Shown: positions 47,733-56,776 of the stretch, piece by piece
How positions within the stretch are numbered: position 1 is the first letter of the stretch
Layout: every line of letters starts with the position of its first letter
DNA from: G965216255 sp965216255
GTDB taxonomy: Bacteria > Bacteroidota > Rhodothermia > Rhodothermales > Bin80
Reading direction: 5' to 3'
Length of the DNA: 64,000 nucleotides
Assembly (NCBI GenBank): GCA_965216255.1
Contig: OZ244148.1
Span: forward strand, 2,418,001 to 2,482,000
Notes under the pieces: generated by a model
Told to the model about the DNA's origin: nothing
Seen by the model: only the letters and a program-made list of their open reading frames with translations
The model's database searches: none
Program-made: the position numbers and the translations under genes

Positions 47733-48350
47733 TTATATGGCCTCCCGATGGTCGCGCAGATACGTGTAGAGCAGTTTGCGCGCTCGAAAGATGTGGGCCT
47801 TGACCGTACCAAGTGGCAGGGAGAGCTCCGTGGCAATCTCTTCATAGGATCTGTCTTCACGGTGCCGGAGGACAATTACGCGATGGTACTTCGGCGGCAG
47901 AGCGTCTATGGCACGCTGGATGAGCTCGCGGCGCTGGTCCGCAACGATGTGGCGGTCAGGGCGATAGGTATTGTCCGGGATTTCTACCTGCAGGAAACCG
48001 TCTTTGGTCTCTACCAGCTTGTTGAGGGACGTAGTGGATAGCCTCTTCTTCCGCAGGAAATCGATGGAATGATTGGCGGCAATACGGTACAGCCAGGTGG
48101 AGAAGGCATAGCCAGCGCTATACGACGGAAGTGCAGCATAGGCCTTGATGAAGCTATCTTGTACCAGATCGTCTACGTCTGCACCGGAGCGAACAATGCG
48201 CTGAATATGGTGCCGCAGGCCGCTGGCATACTTTCCCACCAGCCGCGCAAAGGCGCCGTCATTTCCTGCTAGCGCCAGTGCAACCAGATCGCGGTCCTGC
48301 TCACTTGAGACCGAAGGTACAGCGCCCGCCTCTGGGCTAGGATCAGGCAT
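47733..48350 (-). CDS. RNA polymerase sigma factor, ECF (RpoE-like)
   Basis: 205 aa from ATG 48350 (a TTG 39 bases upstream is possible). Region 2: ARLVGKYASGLRHHIQRIVR, DVDDLVQDSFIKAYAALPSY, FSTWLYRIAANHSIDFLRKK. Region 4: IDALPPKYHRVIVLRHREDR, SYEEIATELSLPLGTVKAHI. It redirects RNA polymerase to a stress or envelope regulon; no anti-sigma gene is adjacent. The stop codon TAA (47733-47735) is part of the TTAT beside the IS1380 end, so the 3' flank of the gene has been replaced by the element. Confidence 0.9.
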   Translation of the reverse strand: MPDPSPEAGAVPSVSSEQDRDLVALALAGNDGAFARLVGKYASGLRHHIQRIVRSGADVDDLVQDSFIKAYAALPSYSAGYAFSTWLYRIAANHSIDFLRKKRLSTTSLNKLVETKDGFLQVEIPDNTYRPDRHIVADQRRELIQRAIDALPPKYHRVIVLRHREDRSYEEIATELSLPLGTVKAHIFRARKLLYTYLRDHREAI

Positions 48351-48411
48351 GAGCAAAGGCGCTGGAATCCAACCGAGACTTAGGGGCAAGTGGCAGAATA
48401 GCCCGTATATT

Positions 48412-48894
48412 CTACGCGCGGTCCGAATCGGATTTGGTTGTGGCTTCCAGTTGCCGAGTCTCCTTGTACGTATTGAGCACGATGCTCGTACAGGTGCCCG
48501 TAACGCCTGGCAAGGCCTGTATTCTGCCCAACAATAACTCTAGGCTAAGCGTGTCTCGGGTACGCACTTTTACTATGTGCGACCCCTCACCGGTAATGGA
48601 ATGTATTTCCAGTACCTCGCCGCTTCGGTGCATCTCGTCGATCATGTTCCGGTAGCTGTCGGAGTTGCGCACCATTATGCGAATGAAAGCCGTTACCTGA
48701 TAATGCAACCGCTTGGCGTCCACAACCGCGTGATAACCTACGATGATGCCGTCGGTCTCCAGCTTGCGCATCCGCTCGCTAACGCTGGGAACGGACAGGC
48801 CGACTTTCTCCGAAATCTCATTGCGCTTCATCCGGCCTGCTCCTTGCAGCAGATTCAGGATACGCGCATCTATTCTATCAATTTGCCGCGGCAT
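48412..48894 (-). CDS. Lrp/AsnC-family transcriptional regulator
   Basis: 160 aa. The N-terminal helix-turn-helix (RIDARILNLLQGAGRMKRNE, EKVGLSVPSVSERMRKLETD, about 5-48) is followed by a RAM/AsnC ligand-binding domain (about 65-150: VTAFIRIMVRNSD, VLEIHSITGEGSHIVKVRTR, LLLGRIQALPGVTGT). Such regulators sense amino acids. It lies between the sigma factor and a cyclase-family gene; its target is not evident. Confidence 0.9.
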   Translation of the reverse strand: MPRQIDRIDARILNLLQGAGRMKRNEISEKVGLSVPSVSERMRKLETDGIIVGYHAVVDAKRLHYQVTAFIRIMVRNSDSYRNMIDEMHRSGEVLEIHSITGEGSHIVKVRTRDTLSLELLLGRIQALPGVTGTCTSIVLNTYKETRQLEATTKSDSDRA

Positions 48895-48938
48895 CTTTAC
48901 AGGTAGATTTTAATTAAGTTATAACCAGAACAACCGAT

Positions 48939-49733
48939 TCAGGATCCGCCTATGACTGCGATAATACGCAGCGGTCCCCCGCTGCCGCCGCGAATCTTCA
49001 TGGGAAGCGCAATGACCGTGAACCCCGAGACCGGCAACTTGTCCAGGTTCGCCACGTTTTCGAACGCTGGGATGTTGGCTGCAAAGAAGACGGTATGCGT
49101 CTCGAAAGAAGCGGACTGTCCGTAATCAATGCTCGGCGTATCCAAGCCTACGGCATGGACCGTGCGTTTCTCCACCAGCCACCGGGCGGCATCCGCCGAT
49201 ATCCCAGGAAAATGCAGCTTAGCCACAGCCTCTAGGCCGCGTTCGCTCGTGCCCATATACCGCTCCCGGTCCGGCCAAAACTCTCCGTATCCGGTCCTGA
49301 AGAGCAGCTTCACCCCCTCTGGAAGCACGCCATGCTCCGCTTCCCATGCAAGGATATCGTCAACTGTGACCTGATAGTCCCGGTCGGCCATGGCCTTGTC
49401 AGAGATGTCCACTACTACCGCCTGGCCCATGAGCCGCTCCAGAGGAATGGCCTCCGTGGTCCACGCGCCTTCCGCAAAGTGTATGGGAGCATCCAAGTGC
49501 GTCCCACCATGCTCGGCGGCAGTAAAGGAATTGGCTTCATAGTAGTAGCCAGCCTCCTGCCACCCCTTGGCGTCCATCGAGAGCGCAAAGCCATCCGCCG
49601 TTGGCCAGTAGACTGTTTCGGCATCAAAGGCATGAGTGAGGTCCACCAGCCGTGCAGCCGAGAACATGGGCTCAGGCTCGTGAGCAGCCGTACAGGCCGC
49701 GAAAGCAAGGCAAAGGACAGGCGTGCATTTCAT
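48939..49733 (-). CDS. Cyclase-family (kynurenine-formamidase-like) lipoprotein
   Basis: 264 aa. A short lipoprotein signal (CTPVLCLAFAAC, lipobox AFAAC) precedes a PF04199-type metal-dependent hydrolase domain with RLVDLTHAFDAETVYWP, the metal motif EHGGTHLDAPIHFAEG (about 74-89), HAVGLDTPSIDYGQS and LPVSGFTVIALPMKI. Relatives hydrolyse N-formylkynurenine or cyclic amides; the substrate here is unknown. Immediately upstream of the start is a run of eight C/G. Confidence 0.85.
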   Translation of the reverse strand: MKCTPVLCLAFAACTAAHEPEPMFSAARLVDLTHAFDAETVYWPTADGFALSMDAKGWQEAGYYYEANSFTAAEHGGTHLDAPIHFAEGAWTTEAIPLERLMGQAVVVDISDKAMADRDYQVTVDDILAWEAEHGVLPEGVKLLFRTGYGEFWPDRERYMGTSERGLEAVAKLHFPGISADAARWLVEKRTVHAVGLDTPSIDYGQSASFETHTVFFAANIPAFENVANLDKLPVSGFTVIALPMKIRGGSGGPLRIIAVIGGS

Positions 49734-49805
49734 GGGGGGGGCTCATGGTAATCTTTGCGGTACATAAAACAAAGCCCTATCAAAGTTTCTCTTACGGGCC
49801 AGAGC

Positions 49806-49922
49806 ATGGAAAAACACGTGTGCAAAATCATCGCGGACGGCCCACTTGATTGGGCGGCCGTCCGCTGCAGGGCCGGCAATGCCGCGTTCCTGCCCGGTAG
49901 CACCCGCACATTCAAATCCTGA
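49806..49922 (+). other. Possible 38-codon ORF overlapping a strong hairpin
   Basis: An ATG-TGA frame (MEKHVCKIIADGPLDWAAV...) runs through a perfect 10-bp inverted repeat, GCGGACGGCC (49833-49842) and GGCCGTCCGC (49856-49865), 36 bases before a tRNA gene. No ribosome-binding site is visible. It may be only a structured leader or spacer. Confidence 0.2.
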
Positions 49923-49957
49923 ACCCGGGTAGGTGCCAACGCGTTACACTGAAACAG

Positions 49958-50031
49958 GGGCCCATAGCTCAGCCGGTTAGAGCAGCGGACTCATAATCCG
50001 TCGGTCGGGGGTTCAAGTCCCTCTGGGCCCA
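49958..50031 (+). tRNA. tRNA with anticodon CAT (Met or Ile2)
   Basis: Acceptor GGGCCCA / TGGGCCC with discriminator A, D-stem GCTC/GAGC, anticodon stem GCGGA/TCCGT with loop CTCATAA, T-arm GAGGG-type pairing around TTCAAGT. CCA is not encoded (ACTA follows). CAT can be elongator Met or, if lysidine-modified, Ile (AUA); the sequence alone does not decide. It directly abuts the convergent feoB stop codon at 50032. Confidence 0.9.
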
Positions 50032-52353
50032 CTATCCGAATCCCAGGGCCCTGCCACCCTGGTACACAATAAGCGAAAGCACATAGGCCAGTCCTGTCAT
50101 GTAGGCCCACATGACGGCAGGCCATAGCCAGGAATTCGTCTCGCGACGGGCGATGGCAAGAGTGCTCATGCACTGCAGGGCAAAAACGAAAAATACCAGT
50201 AGGCTCACGGCTACGAGCGTGGTGAAGACGGGCCGGCCATCTGGATACTTGTCCGCCTTGATCTGCTCGCGCAGTACAATGCTGCCCTCGTCCACCTTCC
50301 CAGCACTGTAGATGATGCCGAGCGTGCTGATGATGACCTCGCGTGCGGCAAACGCTGCCACGATGCCCGCACTCATCTTCCAGTCAAAACCCAGGGGCTG
50401 CATTACGGGCTCGAGCAGCCGTCCGAATAGGCCAATAAAGCTTCCGCGGATCTGCAGGGAACGCTCCATGCGCTTGAGCTCTTCGCTGCGAGCTTCAAAC
50501 CTCTGGTCCACGACATAGGCCAGCCGGGCAGTGCGGACCATCTCCGGTTGCCCGCGGCTGATCGAGTCTACACGCTCCGACTCTCCTGCCGCCAGCATCC
50601 CAAGGACATGGGCAATCGTGGAGTCCGCAGCCCCCCCCAGAGCGGCCGCGTAGGCGGCCGCTCGCCCATCTTCCGCCTGCTGCCGCATCGCCGCAAGTTC
50701 CGGTCCAGGCTCTACCTTTGGGAAATTGGCCATGAACCAGAGCACAATGCTGAGAGAGAAGATGATCTTGCCAGCCCGCACGGCAAAAATCTTCGAGCGC
50801 TGGATCATCCGCCAAAACACCTGCCGCATTCTGGGCCTGCGATACGGCGGCAGTTCCATCACGAAATAGGAAGCGCTCCCCTTGAACACCACTCGCTTGA
50901 GCACCCAGGCAGCCACGAATGCCATCACCGTCCCCATAAGGTACATGGAGAACATGGTCAGGCCCTGATATCCGAGAAGACCAAAGAGCGTGCCCGCAGG
51001 AATGAACGCAGCGATAAAGAGCGTGTATACGGGCAGCCGGGCGGAGCAGCTCATGAGCGGCGCCACCATGATGGTAATGATCCGGTCACGCTCATTATCC
51101 AGCGTGCGCGCGGCCATGATACCGGGAATGGCACAGGCGTAGGAACTTAGCAGTGGCAGCACGGACCCCCCACTTAGCCCCACGCGTTTCATTACGCGGT
51201 CCATGATGAATGCCGTGCGGGCCATGTAGCCCGAATCCTCCATTAGCCCCAGGAAGAAAAAGAGGAGCAGGATCTGCGGCAGGAACACTACCACGTTCCC
51301 CACGCCGGTAATGACACCGTCCACTACAAGGTCGGCTGCCATCCCCGCTGGCAGCAGGCGTCTGGTCAAGGCCCCGAGTCCGGCTATACCCGCCTCAACG
51401 GCGTCCATGGCCGGTACGGCCCACGAAAAGACCGCCTGGAATACAAGGGCGAGCAGCACGACAAAGATCAGCGGTCCGGCTACCCGGTGTGTAACCACAG
51501 CGTCTATGCGGTCCGTCAGCGTAAGCTCGGAAGGATCCTTCTCCTTCTTCGAAACCTCCGCTGCAATGGGTCCAATCCATGCGTATCGGCCCATGACCTC
51601 CGCGTGGCGGTAGGCTACCCCGCGACCCTCAAGTTCGGCCCGGAGCGCTGTCACTTTGTGCATAAATTCCGGCGCCTGATGCTGCCACGTCCCGAGCGCC
51701 GCATCTTCCCCAATGGCCCGGAGCACCTCCACAAACAGGTGCGGCTCAGGCATGCTCGGCACTTCACGCTGGAGCAATGCCATGAGCGCTGGCAGCCGGG
51801 CCGCAAGGGCATCCATTAGCGTCCAGCGCTGCCCGCGGGCGGCGGGCGGGGGATCAAGGATAGCATTCTTGAGTTCTGCGAGACCCTCCCCGCGCGCGGC
51901 CACCATCGCTACGACCGGTAAGCCTAGTGCGTGGCCCAGCGCCTCAGTATCAACCTTGATTCCTGCCCCTTCGGCCGCATCCACCATGTTGAGCGCCACG
52001 ATGGTGGAAAGGCCGAGATCCATAACCTGCGTAACCAAGAACAGGTTACGTTCCAGGTTGGAGGCATCCACCACGCATACCACAACATCCGGAGCACGCT
52101 CCAGGCGCCCAGTCAGTACGTCGTAGGCAATCTTCTCATCCAGCGACCTTGGATTCAGGCTGTATGTGCCGGGCAGGTCAACGACTTCCGCAGCTGGCGA
52201 ACCGGACAGCATGCCACTCTTGCGCTCAACCGTCACTCCGGGAAAATTCGCCACACGCTGGCGCATGCCCGTAAGCAGGTTGAAGACGGTCGTCTTGCCC
52301 ACATTGGGGTTACCCGCAAGGGCAATGCGTAGCGGAGCACCGGGCGAGGTCAT
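50032..52353 (-). CDS. feoB: Ferrous iron transport protein B
   Basis: 773 aa. An N-terminal G domain with GNPNVGKTTVFN (14-25), DLPGTYSLNPRS (switch/G3) and ALNMVDAAE (G4, about 138-146) is followed by a helical domain and a membrane part of about nine to eleven helices with two Gate motifs (LLSSYACAIPGIMAARTL, with the conserved Cys, and FALQCMSTLAIARRETNSW). It moves Fe2+ across the inner membrane. Twenty-three bases downstream of feoA. Confidence 0.96.
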   Translation of the reverse strand: MTSPGAPLRIALAGNPNVGKTTVFNLLTGMRQRVANFPGVTVERKSGMLSGSPAAEVVDLPGTYSLNPRSLDEKIAYDVLTGRLERAPDVVVCVVDASNLERNLFLVTQVMDLGLSTIVALNMVDAAEGAGIKVDTEALGHALGLPVVAMVAARGEGLAELKNAILDPPPAARGQRWTLMDALAARLPALMALLQREVPSMPEPHLFVEVLRAIGEDAALGTWQHQAPEFMHKVTALRAELEGRGVAYRHAEVMGRYAWIGPIAAEVSKKEKDPSELTLTDRIDAVVTHRVAGPLIFVVLLALVFQAVFSWAVPAMDAVEAGIAGLGALTRRLLPAGMAADLVVDGVITGVGNVVVFLPQILLLFFFLGLMEDSGYMARTAFIMDRVMKRVGLSGGSVLPLLSSYACAIPGIMAARTLDNERDRIITIMVAPLMSCSARLPVYTLFIAAFIPAGTLFGLLGYQGLTMFSMYLMGTVMAFVAAWVLKRVVFKGSASYFVMELPPYRRPRMRQVFWRMIQRSKIFAVRAGKIIFSLSIVLWFMANFPKVEPGPELAAMRQQAEDGRAAAYAAALGGAADSTIAHVLGMLAAGESERVDSISRGQPEMVRTARLAYVVDQRFEARSEELKRMERSLQIRGSFIGLFGRLLEPVMQPLGFDWKMSAGIVAAFAAREVIISTLGIIYSAGKVDEGSIVLREQIKADKYPDGRPVFTTLVAVSLLVFFVFALQCMSTLAIARRETNSWLWPAVMWAYMTGLAYVLSLIVYQGGRALGFG

Positions 52354-52376
52354 GGCGGAAGACGTTGGGGCGCCGC

Positions 52377-52601
52377 CTAGGTATGCCGGTCGACGCGAAT
52401 CAGCGCGGCCTCTTCCTTGCGTATGGAGAGCCGGTAGCCACGAACCCTGAGGTCCATGGGGTCACCAAGCGGCGCCAGACGAACAACTGCCACGAGTTCG
52501 CCGGGTAGCATTCCCATTTCCATGAGCCGGGTCGGGGGGGCATTCTGCGTGTAGCCCGTAATCGTGCCCTGCTCACCCGGCTTTAGATCCCTGAGCGTCA
52601 T
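52377..52601 (-). CDS. feoA: FeoA-domain protein
   Basis: 74 aa SH3-like protein that helps FeoB. LRDLKPGEQGTITGYTQNAP at the start, LMEMGMLPGELVAVVRLAPL in the centre and DLRVRGYRLSIRKEEAALI at the end are classic. Its ATG overlaps the stop of the preceding FeoA-like gene (ATGA), indicating coupling. Confidence 0.93.
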   Translation of the reverse strand: MTLRDLKPGEQGTITGYTQNAPPTRLMEMGMLPGELVAVVRLAPLGDPMDLRVRGYRLSIRKEEAALIRVDRHT

Positions 52602-52825
52602 GCCCCTGCCGGCGTAGCAAGAATTTGCATGGCCAATTCCCTCCGCAGCCCAATCCGGCAGCCAGCCACACGCACAATTAAGTTACCCGTATTTTGTAGC
52701 ACTGCAACGAGGGCACCTTCGCGGAGCCCGACATCTCTCAATCGATGTGCCGCTTCGCCAGAGATGCCGTAAACCACGATGTCACAGCCATCCGTAAAAC
52801 TGGTAAGCGGAGCCGGAACGAACAT
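52598..52825 (-). CDS. Second FeoA-domain protein
   Basis: 75 aa from ATG 52825. Same SH3-like fold as its neighbour: VYGISGEAAHRLRDVGLREG, ALVAVLQNTGNLIVRVAGCR, IGLRRELAMQILA. Two FeoA-type genes before feoB are seen in several Bacteroidota. I prefer the ATG at 52825 over a frame opening at 52957 because the added 44 residues are not conserved-looking and would cover the operator. Confidence 0.85.
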   Translation of the reverse strand: MFVPAPLTSFTDGCDIVVYGISGEAAHRLRDVGLREGALVAVLQNTGNLIVRVAGCRIGLRRELAMQILATPAGA

Positions 52826-53229
52826 GTGGCGCGTCCTCGTCTTATGTCTATTTAGACTGAATATAAATAACAGATCGAAGCAATCCACTTGCCAGTACAA
52901 AGTTTCACGCAATCGCCACATTCCTCCGGCTGGCCCAGTGCAGTGCGGCGCAGGCACTATACTCCTGGATGCGCTTCCGGCATCCCTTGCTTTGTGACTC
53001 GCCTCAACGTACGGTTGCTGCGAGGGCGTCGAGGCCGACTATCGCGGAGACGTCCAGCCGTCCAGTCCACGATTCACCCGTCAATACGCCCCGCGGATTG
53101 CACCCCTTGCCAGCACTATCCAGGACGGCGGCCCGTTTTCCCGTATCCTTGTGAATTGGCGGTGCAGACCGCTCTCCCCGGCTCGTTTTGCCACGCGATC
53201 CGTACAACGCATTTTCTATACGAACCATC
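52826..53229. other. Divergent intergenic region between feoA and proS
   Basis: About 400 bases holding the feo operator candidate (52849-52869) and the proS promoter. No small gene is evident. An in-frame upstream start for proS at 53188 seems less likely than 53230. Confidence 0.5.
52849..52869 (-). promoter_or_regulatory. Palindromic operator candidate upstream of the feo genes
   Basis: Perfect inverted repeat TATTTA - 9 bases - TAAATA, 23 bases before the first FeoA start, in an AT-rich patch within GC-rich DNA. Position and symmetry fit a binding site for an iron-responsive repressor of the Fur or DtxR/IdeR type; which one cannot be told from sequence. Confidence 0.5.
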
Positions 53230-55029
53230 ATGCGAGTTTCCACACTGTTCGGGCAGACGCTCCGCGAGGCACCCACAGAGGCGGACACCGCTTCCTACCG
53301 GATGCTCCTCAGGGCCGGCTATATCCGCCAGCTCGCCTCGGGACTGTTCTCCTACCTGCCACTCGCCCAGCGTTCGCTGCGCAAGATTGAACAAATCCTC
53401 CGCGAGGAGATGGATGTCATCGGCGGACAGGAAATGTGCATGCCCGTTGTGCACCCTGCCGAACTGTGGCAGCAGACCGGGCGCTGGTACGAAATCGGTG
53501 ACACCATGGGCCGGCTAAAGGACCGGAGGGGGCGGGATCTGGTGCTGGCCATGACGCACGAGGAAGTGGTAGCCGACCTTTGCCGCACGGAGATCCGCTC
53601 CTACCGGCAACTCCCCATGATTGTGTACCACATCCAGACCAAGTTCCGTGACGAGCCGCGGGCCCGAGGCGGGCTCATACGTACGCGGGAATTTGTCATG
53701 AAGGATTCCTATACGCTGGATCTAGACGAAAAGGGTCTGCAAGAGCAGTATGAGCGCCATTATGATGCCTACTACCGCATCGGCGCCCGCGTAGGACTGA
53801 ATCTTGCAGCCGTGCAGAGTGACGTCGGGATGATGGGAGGCAAGACGGCGCACGAATTCATGTACATCAACCCGACCGGAGAAGACTCCTTGGCCATCTG
53901 CAAGGAAACCGGCTATGCCTCCAACCTGGACGTGGCCGCCTTCCAGAAAATCCCAGAGGATAACGGTGCGCCGGAACCACTAAAGCGCGTGCATACGCCA
54001 GGCGCAGCAACCATTGAAGATGTCGCCCGCTACCTCGGCGTAGACCGGACGCGAACCGCCAAAATGGTCTTCTTCATGGGCGACTTTGGCAAAGAAGCAC
54101 CGGCCAGAATTGTGATTGGCCTCGTACGGGGAGACATGGAAGTGAATGTGCTGCAGCTCGCATATCTGGCTGGGGCGCGGACACTTGGTCCGGCTGAAGC
54201 CGAAGAGATCGAACGCATTGGCGCCATACCCGGTTATGCCTCCCCCCGGGGCATCAACAGGGACCTGGCCGTAGTGGTGGTGGACGACCTTGTCGCCGCG
54301 ACGACGAATCTCGTTGTCGGCGCAAACGAGAAGGACTACCATTATACGGGGGCAAACTACGCCCGGGACTTTGGCGCCGATGTAGTGGGGCCCATCGCGC
54401 TGGCGTACGACGGCGCCCCTGACCCCATTGGCGGCAAACCGCTCCGGGTTGTCCGGGGCATTGAAGTCGGCAATATATTCCAGCTCGGGACTCGCTACAG
54501 CGCAGCGCTCGGTGCTACCTATACGGACGAAAGCGGAGACGATCACCCCATTACCATGGGCTCCTATGGCATAGGAGTCGGCCGGCTGCTTGCTTGCGTG
54601 GCCGAAGAGTATGCCGACGATAAAGGGATGGACCTTCCCATTTCCGTTGCACCGTTTCACGTGACGCTGGTGATGCTCTCGAGGAGTGAAACTGTGCGAC
54701 AGACAGCCGAGAGGCTATACCAAGCCCTCTTGGACGCTGGCATTGAAGTCCTCTTCGATGAGCGTGACGCCAGCCCCGGAGTCAAGTTTGCGGATGCCGA
54801 CCTTCGGGGTATGCCGCTGCGTATTACCGTGTCGGAGCGCTCGCTAAAGCGCGGCGGCGCGGAGTTTGGCCGCCGCAGGGCCCAAGACGTGGAAATCGTT
54901 CCCGTGGACGACGTGCCGCGCCGCACGCAGCAGGCCATGGATGCGCTCTTTGCAGAGTTGGCCGACCGAGAAGTGCCTACGTGGGCATCAAGCTGCCAGC
55001 CGGCATCTCTGCTGCTGCAAGCTGAATAA
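53230..55029 (+). CDS. proS: Prolyl-tRNA synthetase (bacterial type, with editing domain)
   Basis: 599 aa from ATG 53230 (MRVSTLFGQTLREAPTEADT). Class II motifs: GLFSYLPLAQRSLRKIEQIL (motif 1), PMIVYHIQTKFRDEPRARGG with REFVMKDSYTLDLDEKGL (motif 2 region) and TMGSYGIGVGRLLACVAEEY (motif 3). The INS editing domain lies at about 220-400. It charges tRNA-Pro. Its last 53 bases overlap the end of the convergent thrS; the tail after about residue 580 is unlike family members. Confidence 0.95.
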   Translation: MRVSTLFGQTLREAPTEADTASYRMLLRAGYIRQLASGLFSYLPLAQRSLRKIEQILREEMDVIGGQEMCMPVVHPAELWQQTGRWYEIGDTMGRLKDRRGRDLVLAMTHEEVVADLCRTEIRSYRQLPMIVYHIQTKFRDEPRARGGLIRTREFVMKDSYTLDLDEKGLQEQYERHYDAYYRIGARVGLNLAAVQSDVGMMGGKTAHEFMYINPTGEDSLAICKETGYASNLDVAAFQKIPEDNGAPEPLKRVHTPGAATIEDVARYLGVDRTRTAKMVFFMGDFGKEAPARIVIGLVRGDMEVNVLQLAYLAGARTLGPAEAEEIERIGAIPGYASPRGINRDLAVVVVDDLVAATTNLVVGANEKDYHYTGANYARDFGADVVGPIALAYDGAPDPIGGKPLRVVRGIEVGNIFQLGTRYSAALGATYTDESGDDHPITMGSYGIGVGRLLACVAEEYADDKGMDLPISVAPFHVTLVMLSRSETVRQTAERLYQALLDAGIEVLFDERDASPGVKFADADLRGMPLRITVSERSLKRGGAEFGRRRAQDVEIVPVDDVPRRTQQAMDALFAELADREVPTWASSCQPASLLLQAE

Positions 55030-56776
55030 GAGCATCTACGGTCATCGCACCGCGGTTCTCTCCGCTGCGCAAACGCAGCGCTACCGTCTTGTCTTCCACT
55101 TCGCGTGCGCCCATGACGAGCATGTAGGGCACTTTCTGCATCTGGGCTTCCCGGATCTTGTACCCCACCTTCTCGGCCCGATCATCCAGGTGGACACGAA
55201 GCCCTGCCGCCAGAAGTTGCTCCCTGACCTGTTTTGCGTAGGGGACGTGGGCATCCGCTATTGGCAGCAGACGCGCCTGCTCGGGAGCCAACCACGCCGG
55301 AAAAGCGCCGCCGCAGTGCTCGATCAGCACGCCGATGAAGCGCTCCAGCGAACCGAATGGCGCACGGTGTATCATGGCTGGACGGTGGCGCCGGTCGTCG
55401 GCGCCTACATACGTTAGATCAAATCGCTCGGGCAGGTTGTAGTCTAACTGAACGGTACCCAGCTGCCACTCGCGCCCGAGGGCATCGCGCACCATGAAGT
55501 CTACCTTGGGGCCGTAGAAGGCTGCCTCGCCTGAGGCTTCGTAGGCATCGAGCGCCAGCTCGCGCGCCACGGCCCGGATGGACTCTTCAGCCTCATCCCA
55601 GATGGCGGCATCGCCGGTGTACTTTTGGGTGTCTGCCGGATCCCGCAGCGAAAGCTGCACGCGGAAGTCCTCAAATCCGAGTGAGCCCAGGACGCTGAGC
55701 GCGAGGTCTACCGCATCAGCGATTTCAGCCTTGACCTGGTCGTGGCGGCAGAAAATGTGCGCATCATCAACGGTGAAGCCGCGCGCACGCGTCAGTCCGC
55801 CTAGCTCGCCGGTCTGCTCGTACCGGTACACCTGCCCGAATTCCGCCAGGCGTATGGGCAGCTCGCGGTAGCTCCGGCGCCGGTCCGCATATATCTGAAT
55901 GTGGTGCGGACAATTCATCGGCCTGAGCAGGTAGCCGTCGTCTTTGCCTACGTTCATGGCGGGAAACTGACTGTCGCTGTAGTACGGATAGTGACCACTG
56001 GTCCGGTACAATTCAAGCCGCCCTATGTGCGGCGTTACGACCGGGAGGTAGCCGCGCTTGAGCTGCTCCCGCTTCAGGAATCCCACCAGCGTCTCGCGCA
56101 GGATGGCCCCCTTCGGCAACCACAGAGGCAACCCCGGTCCCACGCGGTTACTGAAGGTAAAGAGCTCCAACTGCCGGCCCAGGCGGCGGTGGTCCCGGGC
56201 CCGCGCAAGCTCCACCCGCTTCAGATAGGCTTCCAGATCTGTACGGTTCCGCCAGGCTGTTGCGTAGATGCGCGTCAGCTGCGGACGCGTGGCGTCCCCC
56301 CGCCAGTAGGCCCCGGCGATGGTCAACAGCTTAAGGGCGTTGGCCTTTATGTACCCCGTGTGCGGCACATGGGGTCCGCGGCAGAGGTCCACGAACGTAT
56401 CCTGCTGATAGACCGTGAGATGCTCCGACGGATCTTGTGCGATTTCGTCTATCAGCTCGAGTTTGTAAGGATTGTCCCGGAAGAGAGTGCACGCCTCATC
56501 CGGCGTCACTTCACGCACGGTAAAGGCATAGCGACCCTTTACGATTTCGCGCATGCGGGCCTCTATCCACGCCAGGTCCTCCTCTCGCGGCACCTGCGGC
56601 ATATCAAAGTCATAGTAGAACCGATCCTCTATGGGCGGCCCTATGGTCGGCTTTGCCTCCGGAAATCGCTCCAGCACGGCCTGCGCCATGACGTGGGCAG
56701 CCGAATGCCGGATCCTGTACAGATGCGGGTCGTACCCTTCGGGGATGTTTTCGTCTGCGCCAGTGGGGCTGTGCAT
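54977..56776 (-). CDS. thrS: Threonyl-tRNA synthetase lacking the TGS domain
   Basis: 599 aa; most bacterial ThrRS are near 640. The protein starts directly at the editing domain (RIRHSAAHVMAQAVLERFPE, TIGPPIEDRFYYDFDMP), so the N-terminal TGS domain is absent. Zn/catalytic core: RPMNCPHHIQIYADRRRSYR, ELPIRLAEFGQVYRYEQTGE, RGFTVDDAHIFCRHDQ, IHRAPFGSLERFIGVLIEHC. The anticodon-binding domain is complete (about 500-590). The upstream sequence to 57163 shows no TGS coding. Confidence 0.94.
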   Translation of the reverse strand: MHSPTGADENIPEGYDPHLYRIRHSAAHVMAQAVLERFPEAKPTIGPPIEDRFYYDFDMPQVPREEDLAWIEARMREIVKGRYAFTVREVTPDEACTLFRDNPYKLELIDEIAQDPSEHLTVYQQDTFVDLCRGPHVPHTGYIKANALKLLTIAGAYWRGDATRPQLTRIYATAWRNRTDLEAYLKRVELARARDHRRLGRQLELFTFSNRVGPGLPLWLPKGAILRETLVGFLKREQLKRGYLPVVTPHIGRLELYRTSGHYPYYSDSQFPAMNVGKDDGYLLRPMNCPHHIQIYADRRRSYRELPIRLAEFGQVYRYEQTGELGGLTRARGFTVDDAHIFCRHDQVKAEIADAVDLALSVLGSLGFEDFRVQLSLRDPADTQKYTGDAAIWDEAEESIRAVARELALDAYEASGEAAFYGPKVDFMVRDALGREWQLGTVQLDYNLPERFDLTYVGADDRRHRPAMIHRAPFGSLERFIGVLIEHCGGAFPAWLAPEQARLLPIADAHVPYAKQVREQLLAAGLRVHLDDRAEKVGYKIREAQMQKVPYMLVMGAREVEDKTVALRLRSGENRGAMTVDALIQLAAAEMPAGSLMPT

